A DNA stretch of 64,000 nucleotides, from assembly GCF_000518765.1 (NCBI RefSeq), contig NZ_JAEF01000006.1, positions 186,001 through 250,000 on the forward strand, in the 5' to 3' direction. The translations under genes and the position numbers were made by a program. Shown here one piece after another: positions 25,908-34,404 of this stretch; the stretch's first letter is position 1, and each line of letters starts with the position of its first letter. The notes below the pieces were generated by a model. That model saw only the letters and a program-made list of their open reading frames with translations. It did not search any database and was not told the origin of the DNA. The DNA comes from Ruminococcus flavefaciens ATCC 19208. Its GTDB lineage: Bacteria; Bacillota; Clostridia; Oscillospirales; Ruminococcaceae.

Positions 25908-26966
25908 ATGAGTTACAAACTTAATAAAAAGCTGGTAAATTTAGTGCCTTATGACCCAATCACGGGACACTATGACATAAGACTCGACGCAAATGAGAGC
26001 TGCTTCAATCTCAATGACGCGCTCAAAGCGAAGATAAACAAAAGCATATCTCAGATAGACTTCAACCGCTATCCCGACTGCCTTGCAAAAGCTCCAAACA
26101 AGGCTTTTTCAGAGCTTTACAATATTCCCGAAGAGATTATCAGTTCGGGAAACGGTTCTGACGAGCTTATCAGCATAATCGAGGGCTGCTTTTTTGAGGC
26201 TGGAGATACTATCGTAAATGTATCCCACGATTTCTCAATGTATGAGTTTTACGCTCAGCTTTATGAAGTCAAAGTAGCAACATATCAGAAGGAAGCTGAT
26301 CTTACAATTGATCCCGATAAGCTCATTGCATTCTGCAAGGAGAACGGAGCAAAGGGTCTCATCTTCTCAAATCCCTGCAATCCTACATCACTTGGTCTGG
26401 ACAAAGCAGCTGTCAGAAAGATAATCGAGTCACTTGACGATGTACTCGTTATCCTTGATGAAGCTTATATGGACTTCTGGGATCAGTCCATACTTTCAGA
26501 GGTCAATAATTATGACAATCTTATAATACTCAAGACTTGCTCAAAGGCTATAGGACTTGCAGCAGTAAGATTTGGCTTTGCAGTTGCAAACAAGACTATA
26601 ACCAACGCGCTCCGTGCAGCTAAGTCACCATACAACAATGATACAGTTGCTCAGACTATCGTTGCTGACATTCTCAGCGAAAAGGAATATCTTAAGGAGT
26701 GCCGCGATATAATCGTTGCAAATACAAAGAAGCTCTACGGCGATATCCTTGAAATAGATAAAAAGTACAGTTGCTTTGAGAAGATATACGAACCATGCAC
26801 GAATTTCGTATTAATAAAGACAGACGAATTTGAAAAGATATACAGCTTTATGCTGGAAAACTCTATCGCAATAAGGAAGTTCAAGGGCTTTATCCGTATA
26901 ACAGCAGGTACAGAAGCTGAAAATGCACGGTTTATAAGCATTCTTGATAGGTACTTCAGTAAGTAA
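25908..26966 (+). CDS. hisC: Histidinol-phosphate aminotransferase
   Basis: PLP enzyme converting imidazole-acetol phosphate and glutamate to histidinol phosphate. The 352 residues have fold type I features: RLDANES near the N-terminus, GNGSDELI around residue 78, the FSNPCNPTS loop around 155, DEAYMDFW near 184, and the PLP lysine in LKTCSKAIGLAAVRFG near residue 213. The ATG at 25908 has GGAAAGGATA ahead; an upstream TTG at 25863 is not supported by a ribosome-binding site. Sits between the unknown membrane protein and hisB. Confidence 0.96.
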   Translation: MSYKLNKKLVNLVPYDPITGHYDIRLDANESCFNLNDALKAKINKSISQIDFNRYPDCLAKAPNKAFSELYNIPEEIISSGNGSDELISIIEGCFFEAGDTIVNVSHDFSMYEFYAQLYEVKVATYQKEADLTIDPDKLIAFCKENGAKGLIFSNPCNPTSLGLDKAAVRKIIESLDDVLVILDEAYMDFWDQSILSEVNNYDNLIILKTCSKAIGLAAVRFGFAVANKTITNALRAAKSPYNNDTVAQTIVADILSEKEYLKECRDIIVANTKKLYGDILEIDKKYSCFEKIYEPCTNFVLIKTDEFEKIYSFMLENSIAIRKFKGFIRITAGTEAENARFISILDRYFSK

Positions 26967-26977
26967 TGGAGGTTAGT

Positions 26978-27559
26978 ATGCGTACAGGAACTATCGAACG
27001 AGATACAAAAGAGACTCAGATAAAGGTAATTGTTACACTTGACGGAAAGGGTAAGGCTGAAATCGACACAGGAATAGGATTTTTCGACCATATGCTCACA
27101 GCTCTTTCTGTACACAGCGGCATAAGCATGACTGTCAAAGTCAAGGGTGATCTGCACGTTGACTGTCACCACACCATTGAGGACACAGGCATAGCTCTCG
27201 GAGCTGCCTTAGGACAGGCTCTCGGTACAAAGTCGGGAATCGTCCGCTACGGTACGGCATATATACCTATGGACGAGTCTCTTGCAATGGCAAGCCTTGA
27301 CCTGAGCAATAGACCTTTCCTTGTATTCAACTGCGATTTTACAAATCAGAGCTGTGGTGAGTACGATCTCTGCATGACGGAGGAGTTCTTCCGTGCATTC
27401 GCATTTAATTCGGGCATGACTCTGCACATTAATCTGCTCTACGGCACAAATGACCACCACAAGGCAGAGGCTGTATACAAGGCAGTTGCTCATGCACTTA
27501 AAACAGCTGTGACAGAAAATTCAGACGGTTCAACTCTCTCAACGAAAGGAGTTCTCTGA
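26978..27559 (+). CDS. hisB: Imidazoleglycerol-phosphate dehydratase
   Basis: Manganese-dependent dehydration of IGP. The 193-residue monofunctional form has the two-repeat fold with metal-binding DIDTGIGFFDHML and VDCHHTIEDTGIALG in the first half and NDHHKAEAVYKAVAHAL in the second. No phosphatase domain is fused. The ATG at 26978 fits GGAGG at 26968-26972; the ATG at 26966 that overlaps hisC is too close. The next gene starts one base before its stop ends. Confidence 0.97.
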   Translation: MRTGTIERDTKETQIKVIVTLDGKGKAEIDTGIGFFDHMLTALSVHSGISMTVKVKGDLHVDCHHTIEDTGIALGAALGQALGTKSGIVRYGTAYIPMDESLAMASLDLSNRPFLVFNCDFTNQSCGEYDLCMTEEFFRAFAFNSGMTLHINLLYGTNDHHKAEAVYKAVAHALKTAVTENSDGSTLSTKGVL

Positions 27560-28164
27560 TGATAGCTATAATTGATTACGGCGCAGGCAATATTTTCAGC
27601 GTAAAGAACGCTCTGGACTACCTCGGACTTGAAAGTAAGCTTGTCAGCGACAAGGAGTCCGTAAAGTCTGCGGACGCTGTTATACTTCCCGGAGTCGGAG
27701 CATTTCCTGCGGCAATGAAAAAGCTTGAGGCTACAGGACTTGTGGACACTATCAAGGAAGAAGCAACGAAGAAGCCTTTCCTCGGTATTTGCCTCGGTAT
27801 GCAGCTCATATTTGAAAAGGGCTATGAATTCGAGGAATGTGACGGTCTTGGACTTATCGGCGGCAGTGTAAGAAAAATGGAAGAGCCCGAGCTTATAATC
27901 CCGCACATGGGTTGGAACAAGCTCGAAAAGCTCAATGACTGTCCGCTTCTTGAAAATGTAGGCGACAACGAGTATGTTTACTTTGTTCATTCATACAAGG
28001 CTCACTGTGAGGATAAGAATATAGCTGCGTATGTTGAATACGGCGGAAGAGTGCCTGCACTTGTTTACGACGGAAAATACGTATACGGCGCACAGTTCCA
28101 TCCCGAAAAGAGCGGCGAAACAGGACTTAAAATTCTCCGCAGCTTTGGAGGACTTATTAAATGA
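27559..28164 (+). CDS. hisH: Imidazole glycerol phosphate synthase, glutaminase subunit
   Basis: Class I glutamine amidotransferase that delivers ammonia to HisF. 201 residues. Oxyanion and nucleophile motif GICLGMQLIFEKG near residue 76 (catalytic Cys), VGAFPAAM near 50, and the catalytic His/Glu in QFHPEKSG near 178. The overlap of four bases with the next gene (a P-loop protein) shows the operon continues. Its partner hisF is six genes downstream rather than adjacent. Confidence 0.97.
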   Translation: MIAIIDYGAGNIFSVKNALDYLGLESKLVSDKESVKSADAVILPGVGAFPAAMKKLEATGLVDTIKEEATKKPFLGICLGMQLIFEKGYEFEECDGLGLIGGSVRKMEEPELIIPHMGWNKLEKLNDCPLLENVGDNEYVYFVHSYKAHCEDKNIAAYVEYGGRVPALVYDGKYVYGAQFHPEKSGETGLKILRSFGGLIK

Positions 28165-28940
28165 ACAAGCTCATCATAGTCGAAGGACTGCCATGCTCGG
28201 GGAAGAGTACAACTGCAAGATTTATTGCTCAGCATCTTGATATGACTTTCATTGACGAAGGCACGGGCGATCATCCTGCGGACTATGAGTTTCATGCATT
28301 TTTGACGGATAACCAGCTTGAAAGTTTCACATCAGACGAGCGTGAAAAGATAGCTCGGCATACTGTAAAAAAGTCAGGCGGTAATATCGTTAGTCTCGGA
28401 GAATTCAGCGGAGAGCTATTCAATAAGCTTCTGCAATACAAGATATACGATTTTCTTCCGTGGGAGACCGAACGTGCTGTAATGCTTGATAAATGGCGTG
28501 AATTTGCAGCTAAAAATGACGGCGGCAGATATGTTTTCAACTGTGTGCTTTTGCAGAATCCCATGTGCGAGACTATGATGCGTTTTGGCTTTGACAAGTC
28601 GGTTTCTGTTGGATATATAGCTGAAATTTGCAAAATAATAAAGTCTTTTTCGCCGCTTGTAGTATATCTCAAAAACAGTGAAGTTTACGAAAGCGTAAAA
28701 AGGGCTTCCGTTGAACGAGGAGAAGAGTGGCTCAATGCAGTCATCGACTACCACTGTAACGGTGAGTATGGCAAAAGTCTTGGACTAACAGGTTTTGACG
28801 GATATATATCTGCACTTGAAGAAAGACAGCGGCGTGAACTGGATATTCTCAGCGGACTTGATATCAGCAGCAGTGTTCTTGACGATCCGCAGAAAGACTG
28901 GAACAAAGCGTATTCGGACATACTTGCAGAGTTAAAGTGA
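28161..28940 (+). CDS. P-loop nucleoside/nucleotide-kinase-like protein in the his operon
   Basis: 259 residues with a Walker A motif EGLPCSGKSTTARFIA at residues 8-23 at the extreme N-terminus, followed by IDEGTGDHPADYEFHA, typical of small-molecule kinase-like P-loop proteins. A conserved-looking FNCVLLQNPMCETMMRF segment lies near residue 132 and IVVYLKN-like VVYLKNSEV near 170. The substrate is unknown; no histidine-pathway step needs this activity. ATGA overlap with hisH. It could be an acquired gene co-expressed with the operon. Confidence 0.7.
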   Translation: MNKLIIVEGLPCSGKSTTARFIAQHLDMTFIDEGTGDHPADYEFHAFLTDNQLESFTSDEREKIARHTVKKSGGNIVSLGEFSGELFNKLLQYKIYDFLPWETERAVMLDKWREFAAKNDGGRYVFNCVLLQNPMCETMMRFGFDKSVSVGYIAEICKIIKSFSPLVVYLKNSEVYESVKRASVERGEEWLNAVIDYHCNGEYGKSLGLTGFDGYISALEERQRRELDILSGLDISSSVLDDPQKDWNKAYSDILAELK

Positions 28941-28952
28941 GGGAATGTTATC

Positions 28953-29642
28953 ATGGTATATAAGAGTATGCTTTCAAGCTCGTATAATACCCGTGAGCTT
29001 GGCGGCTTCAAAACAGCTGACGGCAGTATTACGGAGAATAATGTGTACTGGCGCAGCGATGTACCTTCTTCTCCGCAGGCTGATGATATCAGGAAGCTTA
29101 TTTCAGCTCATATAACGACTATAATCGATATGCGTACAGAAGCGGAGAGAGTAAAGATTCCAAATAAATTATCTGAGCTTTCAGAGTTTGAATACCATCA
29201 CTTCCCGATAATTGAGGGAAGCAGTGTTCCCGAAAGTTTTGAGGCTGTACCGGTGTCATATATGAATATAGCGACTGCTGAAAATATGCCGAAGGTGATG
29301 AAAGTCCTTGCAGAAGCAGAGCAGGGTGTTCTTTTTCACTGTACGGCAGGAAAAGACAGAACAGGCGTAGTAAGTGCAATAATACTTATGACCTGCGGAA
29401 CTGACAGAGAGTCAATAGTCAGAGATTATGTCATCAGCCGCGAGTACAACCGCAAAAGGCTCGAAGCATTTCTTTCAGCTCACCCCGAGGTGGACAGGAA
29501 TATCGTCCTTGCAAATGAAAAGAGTATGAACGTTTTTATTGACCTTTTTACAAAGCGCTTCGGCACTGTAGAAAACTATTTTGAAAGAATAGGATTGTCC
29601 ATCGGCCATATTGAAAGGATACGCAGCAAACTTATAAAATGA
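28953..29642 (+). CDS. Tyrosine-phosphatase-superfamily protein in the his operon
   Basis: 229 residues of the Y_phosphatase3-type (cysteine-based phosphatases of bacteria). The signature HCTAGKDRTG places the nucleophilic Cys at 130 and the phosphate-binding Arg at 136; NTRELGGFKT near the N-terminus and IIDMRTEAE around 57-65 are also characteristic. No signal peptide, so cytoplasmic. GAGGGAATG gives the ribosome-binding site 13 bases after the kinase-like gene. Substrate unknown. It is the only phosphatase in a his operon that otherwise lacks a recognised histidinol-phosphatase. Confidence 0.85.
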   Translation: MVYKSMLSSSYNTRELGGFKTADGSITENNVYWRSDVPSSPQADDIRKLISAHITTIIDMRTEAERVKIPNKLSELSEFEYHHFPIIEGSSVPESFEAVPVSYMNIATAENMPKVMKVLAEAEQGVLFHCTAGKDRTGVVSAIILMTCGTDRESIVRDYVISREYNRKRLEAFLSAHPEVDRNIVLANEKSMNVFIDLFTKRFGTVENYFERIGLSIGHIERIRSKLIK

Positions 29643-29655
29643 TACAGGAGAAAAA

Positions 29656-30069
29656 ATGAAGAAAAAAACATTGAAAAAAATTTCAGGAGCGATTTTGGCA
29701 GCCGGTCTGGCAGGATTTTTGATATGGGACAATGTATATACTTTCAAAGGTGAGGGCAGACATTTTTTTGAAGGAAGATACTATTCTGATTTTTATACCT
29801 TCAACGGAAAAGAAGTAATTGAATTTCAGCTTGAAACAGGCGAAAAGCTTCACCTTGACGCTCATATTGAGAAAGGTAAGGCAGAGGTCTCATTTACCTG
29901 TAAGGGCGAAAAAAAGGGCGAGGTCATAAGTAATATCAAAGATGCAGATACTTATTTTACTGCTGATAAAACAGGCAGATATGTTGTAAAAATGAAGTTT
30001 AAACACGCTAAAGGAACGGTTGAGATAAAGTGTGACGATCAGGTAAAGGACAAGACCATTTACCGCTAA
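29656..30069 (+). CDS. Small exported or membrane-anchored protein, unknown
   Basis: 137 residues: a basic N-terminus (MKKKTLKKI), one hydrophobic helix (about 9-24) acting as a signal peptide or anchor, then a beta-rich extracytoplasmic domain with a short YTF/FYTF repeat and an ending domain of alternating strands. CAGGAGAAAAA precedes the ATG. No lipobox or named family is seen. It lies between the phosphatase-like gene and hisA. Confidence 0.6.
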   Translation: MKKKTLKKISGAILAAGLAGFLIWDNVYTFKGEGRHFFEGRYYSDFYTFNGKEVIEFQLETGEKLHLDAHIEKGKAEVSFTCKGEKKGEVISNIKDADTYFTADKTGRYVVKMKFKHAKGTVEIKCDDQVKDKTIYR

Positions 30070-30091
30070 AGATCAAAATAGGAGGACTAAT

Positions 30092-30817
30092 ATGATAATT
30101 TTTCCCGCAATAGATATAAAGGACGGCAACTGTGTCCGCCTTTTCAAGGGCGATTTTTCCACAGTAGAAAAGGTAGCTTCCGACTACCTTGAAACCGCAA
30201 AGAGCTTTGAGGCGGCAGGAGCACAGTGGATACACATGGTAGACCTTGACGGCGCAAAAGAGGGCAGACCTGTCAACACAAAGATATATACCGATGTTGC
30301 CGAGAAAACTAACTTAAAGGTAGAGCTTGGCGGCGGTATCCGCAGTCTTGAGACTATAAAGGCTTATCTTGATATGGGTATCACAAGGGTGATACTCGGT
30401 TCAGTAGCGCTGAAAAATCCCAAGCTTGTCTGTGAAGCTGTTGAGAAATTCGGCAGTGAAAAGATAGTTGTAGGGATAGATGCGATGAACGAAATGGTAG
30501 CTACAGAGGGCTGGCTGGAAAGCTCCGATGTACACTATATCGACCTTGCAAACAAGATGATAGAATCAGGCGTGAAGTACTTCATTTTCACTGATATTTC
30601 CAAAGACGGCACACTCTCAGGCGTAAACCGCGAGCAGCTCAAAAAGCTTGCAGACGCTACTGAGGGCAGAGCCAATATCGTAGCAAGCGGCGGAGTTCAT
30701 ACAATGGACGACATCGTTGCCTGCAAGGAAATGGGACTTTATGGTACAATATGCGGAAAGTCCATATACAAGGGAACTTTAGATCTCAAGGAAGCAATTG
30801 AGTATTCAAATGAATGA
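30092..30817 (+). CDS. hisA: ProFAR isomerase
   Basis: TIM-barrel isomerase acting on ProFAR. The 241 residues show the half-barrel repeat: IFPAIDIKDGNCVRLFKG at the N-terminus with catalytic Asp in AIDIKDG, VELGGGIRS around 78-86, GIDAMNE near 128, FTDISKDGTLSG near 166 with the second catalytic Asp, and ASGGVHTMDD near 192. AGGAGGAC site. Its end overlaps the next small membrane gene. Confidence 0.97.
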   Translation: MIIFPAIDIKDGNCVRLFKGDFSTVEKVASDYLETAKSFEAAGAQWIHMVDLDGAKEGRPVNTKIYTDVAEKTNLKVELGGGIRSLETIKAYLDMGITRVILGSVALKNPKLVCEAVEKFGSEKIVVGIDAMNEMVATEGWLESSDVHYIDLANKMIESGVKYFIFTDISKDGTLSGVNREQLKKLADATEGRANIVASGGVHTMDDIVACKEMGLYGTICGKSIYKGTLDLKEAIEYSNE

Positions 30818-31376
30818 AAAGGCTTTTAAAAAGCTTCATACAGCAGTAAATATCATTTCATTCGGTATGCTTGCTGTGTATTTAGTGTATATGCTGTCGG
30901 TTTACAGGAACTTTCCAAAACAGATAGGCATACATTACGGCGAGGATAACGAATTTGATGTTTACGCTTCAAAATGGCTGGCTTTTTTCCCGTTTATGGC
31001 AGGTTTCGGACTTACGTGGATATTCACATTAGCTCAGATAGCGGCCGGAAAGATAAAGCGTATCGGCAAGAAATTAATTGAAGAAGATTACAGGTTCATC
31101 AGGATAACTTTCATTGCAGCTCTTGACGCAATGAAGCTGTTCTGGTCAGTGTTCTACACCATATGGGCGCACTGTGTTATACACCAGACGAGAATGTTCA
31201 CTTTCGGCTTACCTATAAGGGAATTACAGACTTTGCCATTATTGATAATAATAGGAGCTTTTCTGGCAGCTGACAGCAAAGTCAGACTGAAAAAGTCTAA
31301 AAAGTATATAATCACTGCTGAGTTATTATTAATTGCAGTGGTAATATTCGTAGTTATAATAAAGAACAATTTTTAA
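30810..31376 (+). CDS. Small DUF1648-like membrane protein
   Basis: 188 residues with about five hydrophobic segments. The stretch KQIGIHYGEDNEFDVYASKWLAF after the first helix follows the DUF1648 pattern (IPxHxGxxGxxDxxxSK). Function unknown; relatives are found near peptidase or regulator genes. The ATG at 30810 overlaps hisA by eight bases; an in-frame TTG at 30798 has a better-spaced AAGGAAG and cannot be excluded. Lies between hisA and hisF. Confidence 0.65.
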   Translation: MNEKAFKKLHTAVNIISFGMLAVYLVYMLSVYRNFPKQIGIHYGEDNEFDVYASKWLAFFPFMAGFGLTWIFTLAQIAAGKIKRIGKKLIEEDYRFIRITFIAALDAMKLFWSVFYTIWAHCVIHQTRMFTFGLPIRELQTLPLLIIIGAFLAADSKVRLKKSKKYIITAELLLIAVVIFVVIIKNNF

Positions 31377-31388
31377 GGAAGTGAGAAA

Positions 31389-32144
31389 ATGCTTGCAAAG
31401 AGAATAATCCCTTGCCTTGATGTAAGAAACGGCAAGGTAGTAAAAGGCGTAAATTTTGAGGGAGTACGTGATGTAGGCGATCCTGTGGAGTGTGCTGAGG
31501 AGTACAACAAGCAGGGCGCAGACGAGATAGTATTCTATGATATAACTGCTTCATTTGAGGGACGCGGAGTTTTCCTCGATGTAGTAAGAGATACAGCTAA
31601 GAAGGTATTCGTACCGCTTACAGTCGGCGGCGGTATCAAGACAGTTGACGATATCCGCGAAGCTCTGAGAGCAGGTGCTGATAAAGTATCCGTAAACTCT
31701 CAGGCTGTACAGAATCCGCAGCTTATAAAGGACGGTGCAGACATATTCGGAAGTCAGTGCATCTGTGTAGGTATCGACGCAAAGAAGATAGCTGATAACA
31801 AGTGGACTGTTTATATAAACGGCGGACGAAAAGATATGGGCATTGACCTTATCGACTGGGTACACACTATCGAAAAGCTTGGAGCAGGTGAGATATGTCT
31901 CAACTCCATTGATGCCGATGGCACAAAAGAAGGTTTCGATATCCCTATGCTGAAAGCTGTATGCGACAACTGCTCTATACCTGTTATCGCCAGCGGCGGA
32001 GCAGGCAAGATAAACGACTTCTATGAGGTGTTTGAGAAAACAGGAGCTACTGCTGCTCTTGCTGCTTCTCTTTTTCACTTCAAGGAGCTTACTGTCGGCG
32101 AAGTCAAGGACTACTGCCGTGGAAAGGGCGTAATAGTGAGATAA
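31389..32144 (+). CDS. hisF: Imidazole glycerol phosphate synthase, cyclase subunit
   Basis: Makes IGP and AICAR from PRFAR with ammonia from HisH. The 251-residue TIM barrel has [14 protein letters not shown] at the N-terminus (catalytic Asp in CLDV), [16 protein letters not shown] around 30-45, [10 protein letters not shown] near 80, [13 protein letters not shown] around 174-186 (second Asp) and [11 protein letters not shown] near 202. AAGGAAGTGAG site. Standard length. Confidence 0.97.
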   Translation: MLAKRIIPCLDVRNGKVVKGVNFEGVRDVGDPVECAEEYNKQGADEIVFYDITASFEGRGVFLDVVRDTAKKVFVPLTVGGGIKTVDDIREALRAGADKVSVNSQAVQNPQLIKDGADIFGSQCICVGIDAKKIADNKWTVYINGGRKDMGIDLIDWVHTIEKLGAGEICLNSIDADGTKEGFDIPMLKAVCDNCSIPVIASGGAGKINDFYEVFEKTGATAALAASLFHFKELTVGEVKDYCRGKGVIVR

Positions 32145-32147
32145 GCT

Positions 32148-32546
32148 ATGGAAAAGATATGGGAAGAAATGTATGCGGCGGCTAAAACTGTGCTTGCACC
32201 TCGGCGTATATCTGAGTATGTTACGGCAGGTGAAGTATCTGCGGCTGTGCTCAGCAAGTCAGGTAAAATATACACAGGCGTATGTATCGACACTTGTTCA
32301 ACGCTGGGAATATGTGCGGAGAGAAACGCCATATTCAACATGATAACCAACGGTGAGAATGAGATCGACAAGGTACTGTGTATCTCGCCGAGAGAGGGCA
32401 AAGGAGCTCCATGCGGTGCCTGCCGTGAGCTTATGGTACAGTTGATGCCGGAAAGCTACAAGGATATCGAGATAATGCTCGATTACAGAAACGGCAAGGT
32501 AATAAAACTGGGAGAAATAACTCCAAACTGGTGGATAGATTATTGA
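32148..32546 (+). CDS. Cytidine-deaminase-like zinc hydrolase in the his operon
   Basis: 132 residues of the cytidine deaminase fold. Zinc motif CAERNA (catalytic Glu, first Cys) near residue 56 and PCGACRE near 85 with the other two cysteines. Length equals homotetrameric CDAs, and ITPNWW near the C-terminus. The sequence is somewhat atypical, so a related deaminase (for example of a modified nucleoside) is possible. It begins 3 bases after hisF and probably belongs to pyrimidine salvage rather than histidine synthesis. Confidence 0.82.
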   Translation: MEKIWEEMYAAAKTVLAPRRISEYVTAGEVSAAVLSKSGKIYTGVCIDTCSTLGICAERNAIFNMITNGENEIDKVLCISPREGKGAPCGACRELMVQLMPESYKDIEIMLDYRNGKVIKLGEITPNWWIDY

Positions 32547-32563
32547 AACGAAAGGTAAAAACA

Positions 32564-32914
32564 ATGATAAAGATAGACATGAACGACCTTGACAAATTCT
32601 TCGTAAAGGGTGAACTTATCCCTGCGATATGCTATGAGGTCAATACAAAAACAGTTCTTATGCTTGCGTATATGAACAAGGAGAGCCTGAAAAAGACTCT
32701 CGAAACAGGCTATACATGGTTCTGGAGCCGTTCCCGTCAGGAGTACTGGAACAAGGGTGCAACTTCGGGACATTTGCAGAAGGTTGTCTCTATATACGGC
32801 GACTGTGATAACGATACACTGCTTGTAAATGTTGAGCAGACGGGAGTTGCCTGTCATACAGGCAGCTACAGTTGCTTTTTCAATGAAATATATAATACAG
32901 AGGAGAATGAATAA
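32564..32914 (+). CDS. hisI: Phosphoribosyl-AMP cyclohydrolase
   Basis: Third step of histidine synthesis: opens the adenine ring of PR-AMP; zinc/magnesium enzyme. 116 residues, monofunctional. Signatures [37 protein letters not shown] and the zinc-binding DCDNDTLLV and CHTGSYSCF. The ATG at 32564 is preferred over a GTG at 32531 because it matches the family N-terminus and has a GAAAGG site. Its TAATG junction overlaps hisE. Confidence 0.96.
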   Translation: MIKIDMNDLDKFFVKGELIPAICYEVNTKTVLMLAYMNKESLKKTLETGYTWFWSRSRQEYWNKGATSGHLQKVVSIYGDCDNDTLLVNVEQTGVACHTGSYSCFFNEIYNTEENE

Positions 32915-33252
32915 TGACAGTTTATCAGGAAATTTTTGAAGTTATCAAGGAAAGAAAAAAGCAGTTCGAGAATGGAACTGCTGCTGAAAATTCTTATACC
33001 TGCTACCTTTTTGAAAAAGGTGTAGATAAGATATGCAAGAAGGTAGGCGAGGAAGCTACAGAGACAGTTATCGCAGCAAAGAACGGCGACAACGATGAGC
33101 TTATGAACGAGATAAACGATCTTCTCTATCACGTAATGGTACTTTGTGCAAATCAGGGACTTGACTGGTCTGACGTTGAGAGAGTTCTTGATGAAAGAAA
33201 CGAGAAAATAGGCAATCTCAAGAAATTCCACGAAGTTGACAAGAATACATGA
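32914..33252 (+). CDS. hisE: Phosphoribosyl-ATP pyrophosphatase
   Basis: Second step: removes pyrophosphate from PR-ATP. 112 residues; all-alpha NTP-pyrophosphatase fold with LFEKGVDKICKKVGEEATE (metal-binding EEATE) and NDELMNEINDLLYHVMVL. Encoded separately from hisI, unlike the HisIE fusion of many bacteria. Last gene of the operon; a terminator follows directly. Confidence 0.97.
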   Translation: MTVYQEIFEVIKERKKQFENGTAAENSYTCYLFEKGVDKICKKVGEEATETVIAAKNGDNDELMNEINDLLYHVMVLCANQGLDWSDVERVLDERNEKIGNLKKFHEVDKNT

Positions 33253-33256
33253 TGAA

Positions 33257-33292
33257 AAGCCTGAGAGGTTAAACTCTCAGGCTTGAATTTTT
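33257..33292. terminator. Terminator at the end of the his operon, probably bidirectional
   Basis: 11-bp stem (33257-33267 with 33274-33284), 6-nt loop, T-rich tail. An A-run on the left would let it also end the convergent SGNH gene. Confidence 0.87.
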
Positions 33293-34187
33293 ATCCGCCG
33301 AGTCTTTGCTTGAAATCAGTGGTGTCAAGGAAATCAAACAATGCTGTAAGGATATTATTGTAGCATGGAATATAAAGATGCATACCGTCACCTGATGAAT
33401 AGTCATCTTTCAGATTCTGCTCATTATCACATACTACTGAGTATGTATCGAAAAAGACTACCTGCGGAAGATCCATATCCATTACCATATCTTTAAGTGC
33501 CGCATTATATTCGCGTATGATATCGTTCCGCACAACATTGCAGTAAGAGCTTACAGGTGTAATTGCGGCGACAACGATATTTATATCAGGCATACGCTTT
33601 ATAAGCTCTTCTATGACCTCACGGTATCGCTCTACGTATGGATCGGGATAGTTAAGATTTACATCGTTCATACCTACAGACATATAAAGCAGTCTTGGGT
33701 GTACATAATCTATGGCATCGACCATTCCCATTTCTCCGCCGCCGAGGTCAAATGTAAAGTAATCAAGATTCCACATTGATACAGAGTCGGCTGCAATATT
33801 GTGCATATTGGGAATAAAACCATAGTAACATAATCCGAGAGTTATAGAGTCGCCTGCAATTGCAAGTCGCTCTTGATAGAACTTGCTGTTGGGAGACTGC
33901 CCTGCAAGTCGTTCGGGCTCACACACCTCATACTTTGAAGTTGTAGTTACAGTTGTGGTTGTAGTGGTCGCTGAAGTGGTATTTGCAGTTGTCGGAGGGC
34001 AGGTAAACTCATTATTTAATATATCCGCGGCAGATTTTATAGTATCAGCAAAGCAGCATATGTTATCCTGTGTTCTTTCTGCGTGTCCGAGAGAAGAGGT
34101 AAGGCAGAAAGACAGACATACCGATAAAAGTATCAGAAGCAGTGCCGTCATAGGATATTTCAGCAGAAATAAAAGCTTGTATTTCAT
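33291..34187 (-). CDS. Exported SGNH/GDSL hydrolase with Thr-rich linker
   Basis: 298 residues: basic N-terminus, hydrophobic segment (about 13-31) acting as signal or anchor, a Thr/Ser-rich linker (~66-83), then an SGNH domain. Catalytic blocks: AGDSITLG with Ser114, GMND with Asn174 and SSGDGMH with Asp267/His270. It would deacetylate or de-esterify a polysaccharide or other ester outside the cell. The ATG at 34187 has CAGGAAG ahead; an upstream ATG at 34241 has no ribosome-binding site. Own promoter on the minus strand. Confidence 0.87.
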   Translation of the reverse strand: MKYKLLFLLKYPMTALLLILLSVCLSFCLTSSLGHAERTQDNICCFADTIKSAADILNNEFTCPPTTANTTSATTTTTTVTTTSKYEVCEPERLAGQSPNSKFYQERLAIAGDSITLGLCYYGFIPNMHNIAADSVSMWNLDYFTFDLGGGEMGMVDAIDYVHPRLLYMSVGMNDVNLNYPDPYVERYREVIEELIKRMPDINIVVAAITPVSSYCNVVRNDIIREYNAALKDMVMDMDLPQVVFFDTYSVVCDNEQNLKDDYSSGDGMHLYIPCYNNILTALFDFLDTTDFKQRLGG

Positions 34188-34270
34188 TAGATACACTTCC
34201 TGTGTAAAACGTGGAAAAATTTTCGCACAAACTCTGTGCAAAAGCTAACGCACCATTAAGTGCAAATTAT

Positions 34271-34299
34271 ATTTTACCATATTTTTACGAAATTGTAAA
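34271..34299 (-). promoter_or_regulatory. Promoter of the SGNH hydrolase gene
   Basis: On the minus strand TTTACA (34294-34299), 17-bp spacer, TAAAAT (34271-34276). Confidence 0.6.
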
Positions 34300-34335
34300 G
34301 TAGCTGCGAATAAGCAGTGTTTTTGTCATATTTCC

Positions 34336-34364
34336 TTGACATCATGGCAAATGGATAGTATAAT
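34336..34364 (+). promoter_or_regulatory. Promoter of the LbH protein/lipoprotein unit
   Basis: TTGACA (34336-34341), 17-bp spacer, TATAAT (34359-34364): full consensus. Confidence 0.88.
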
Positions 34365-34404
34365 AATATTTGCAATATTTATGAACTTTCAGGAGTTGAT
34401 ACAA

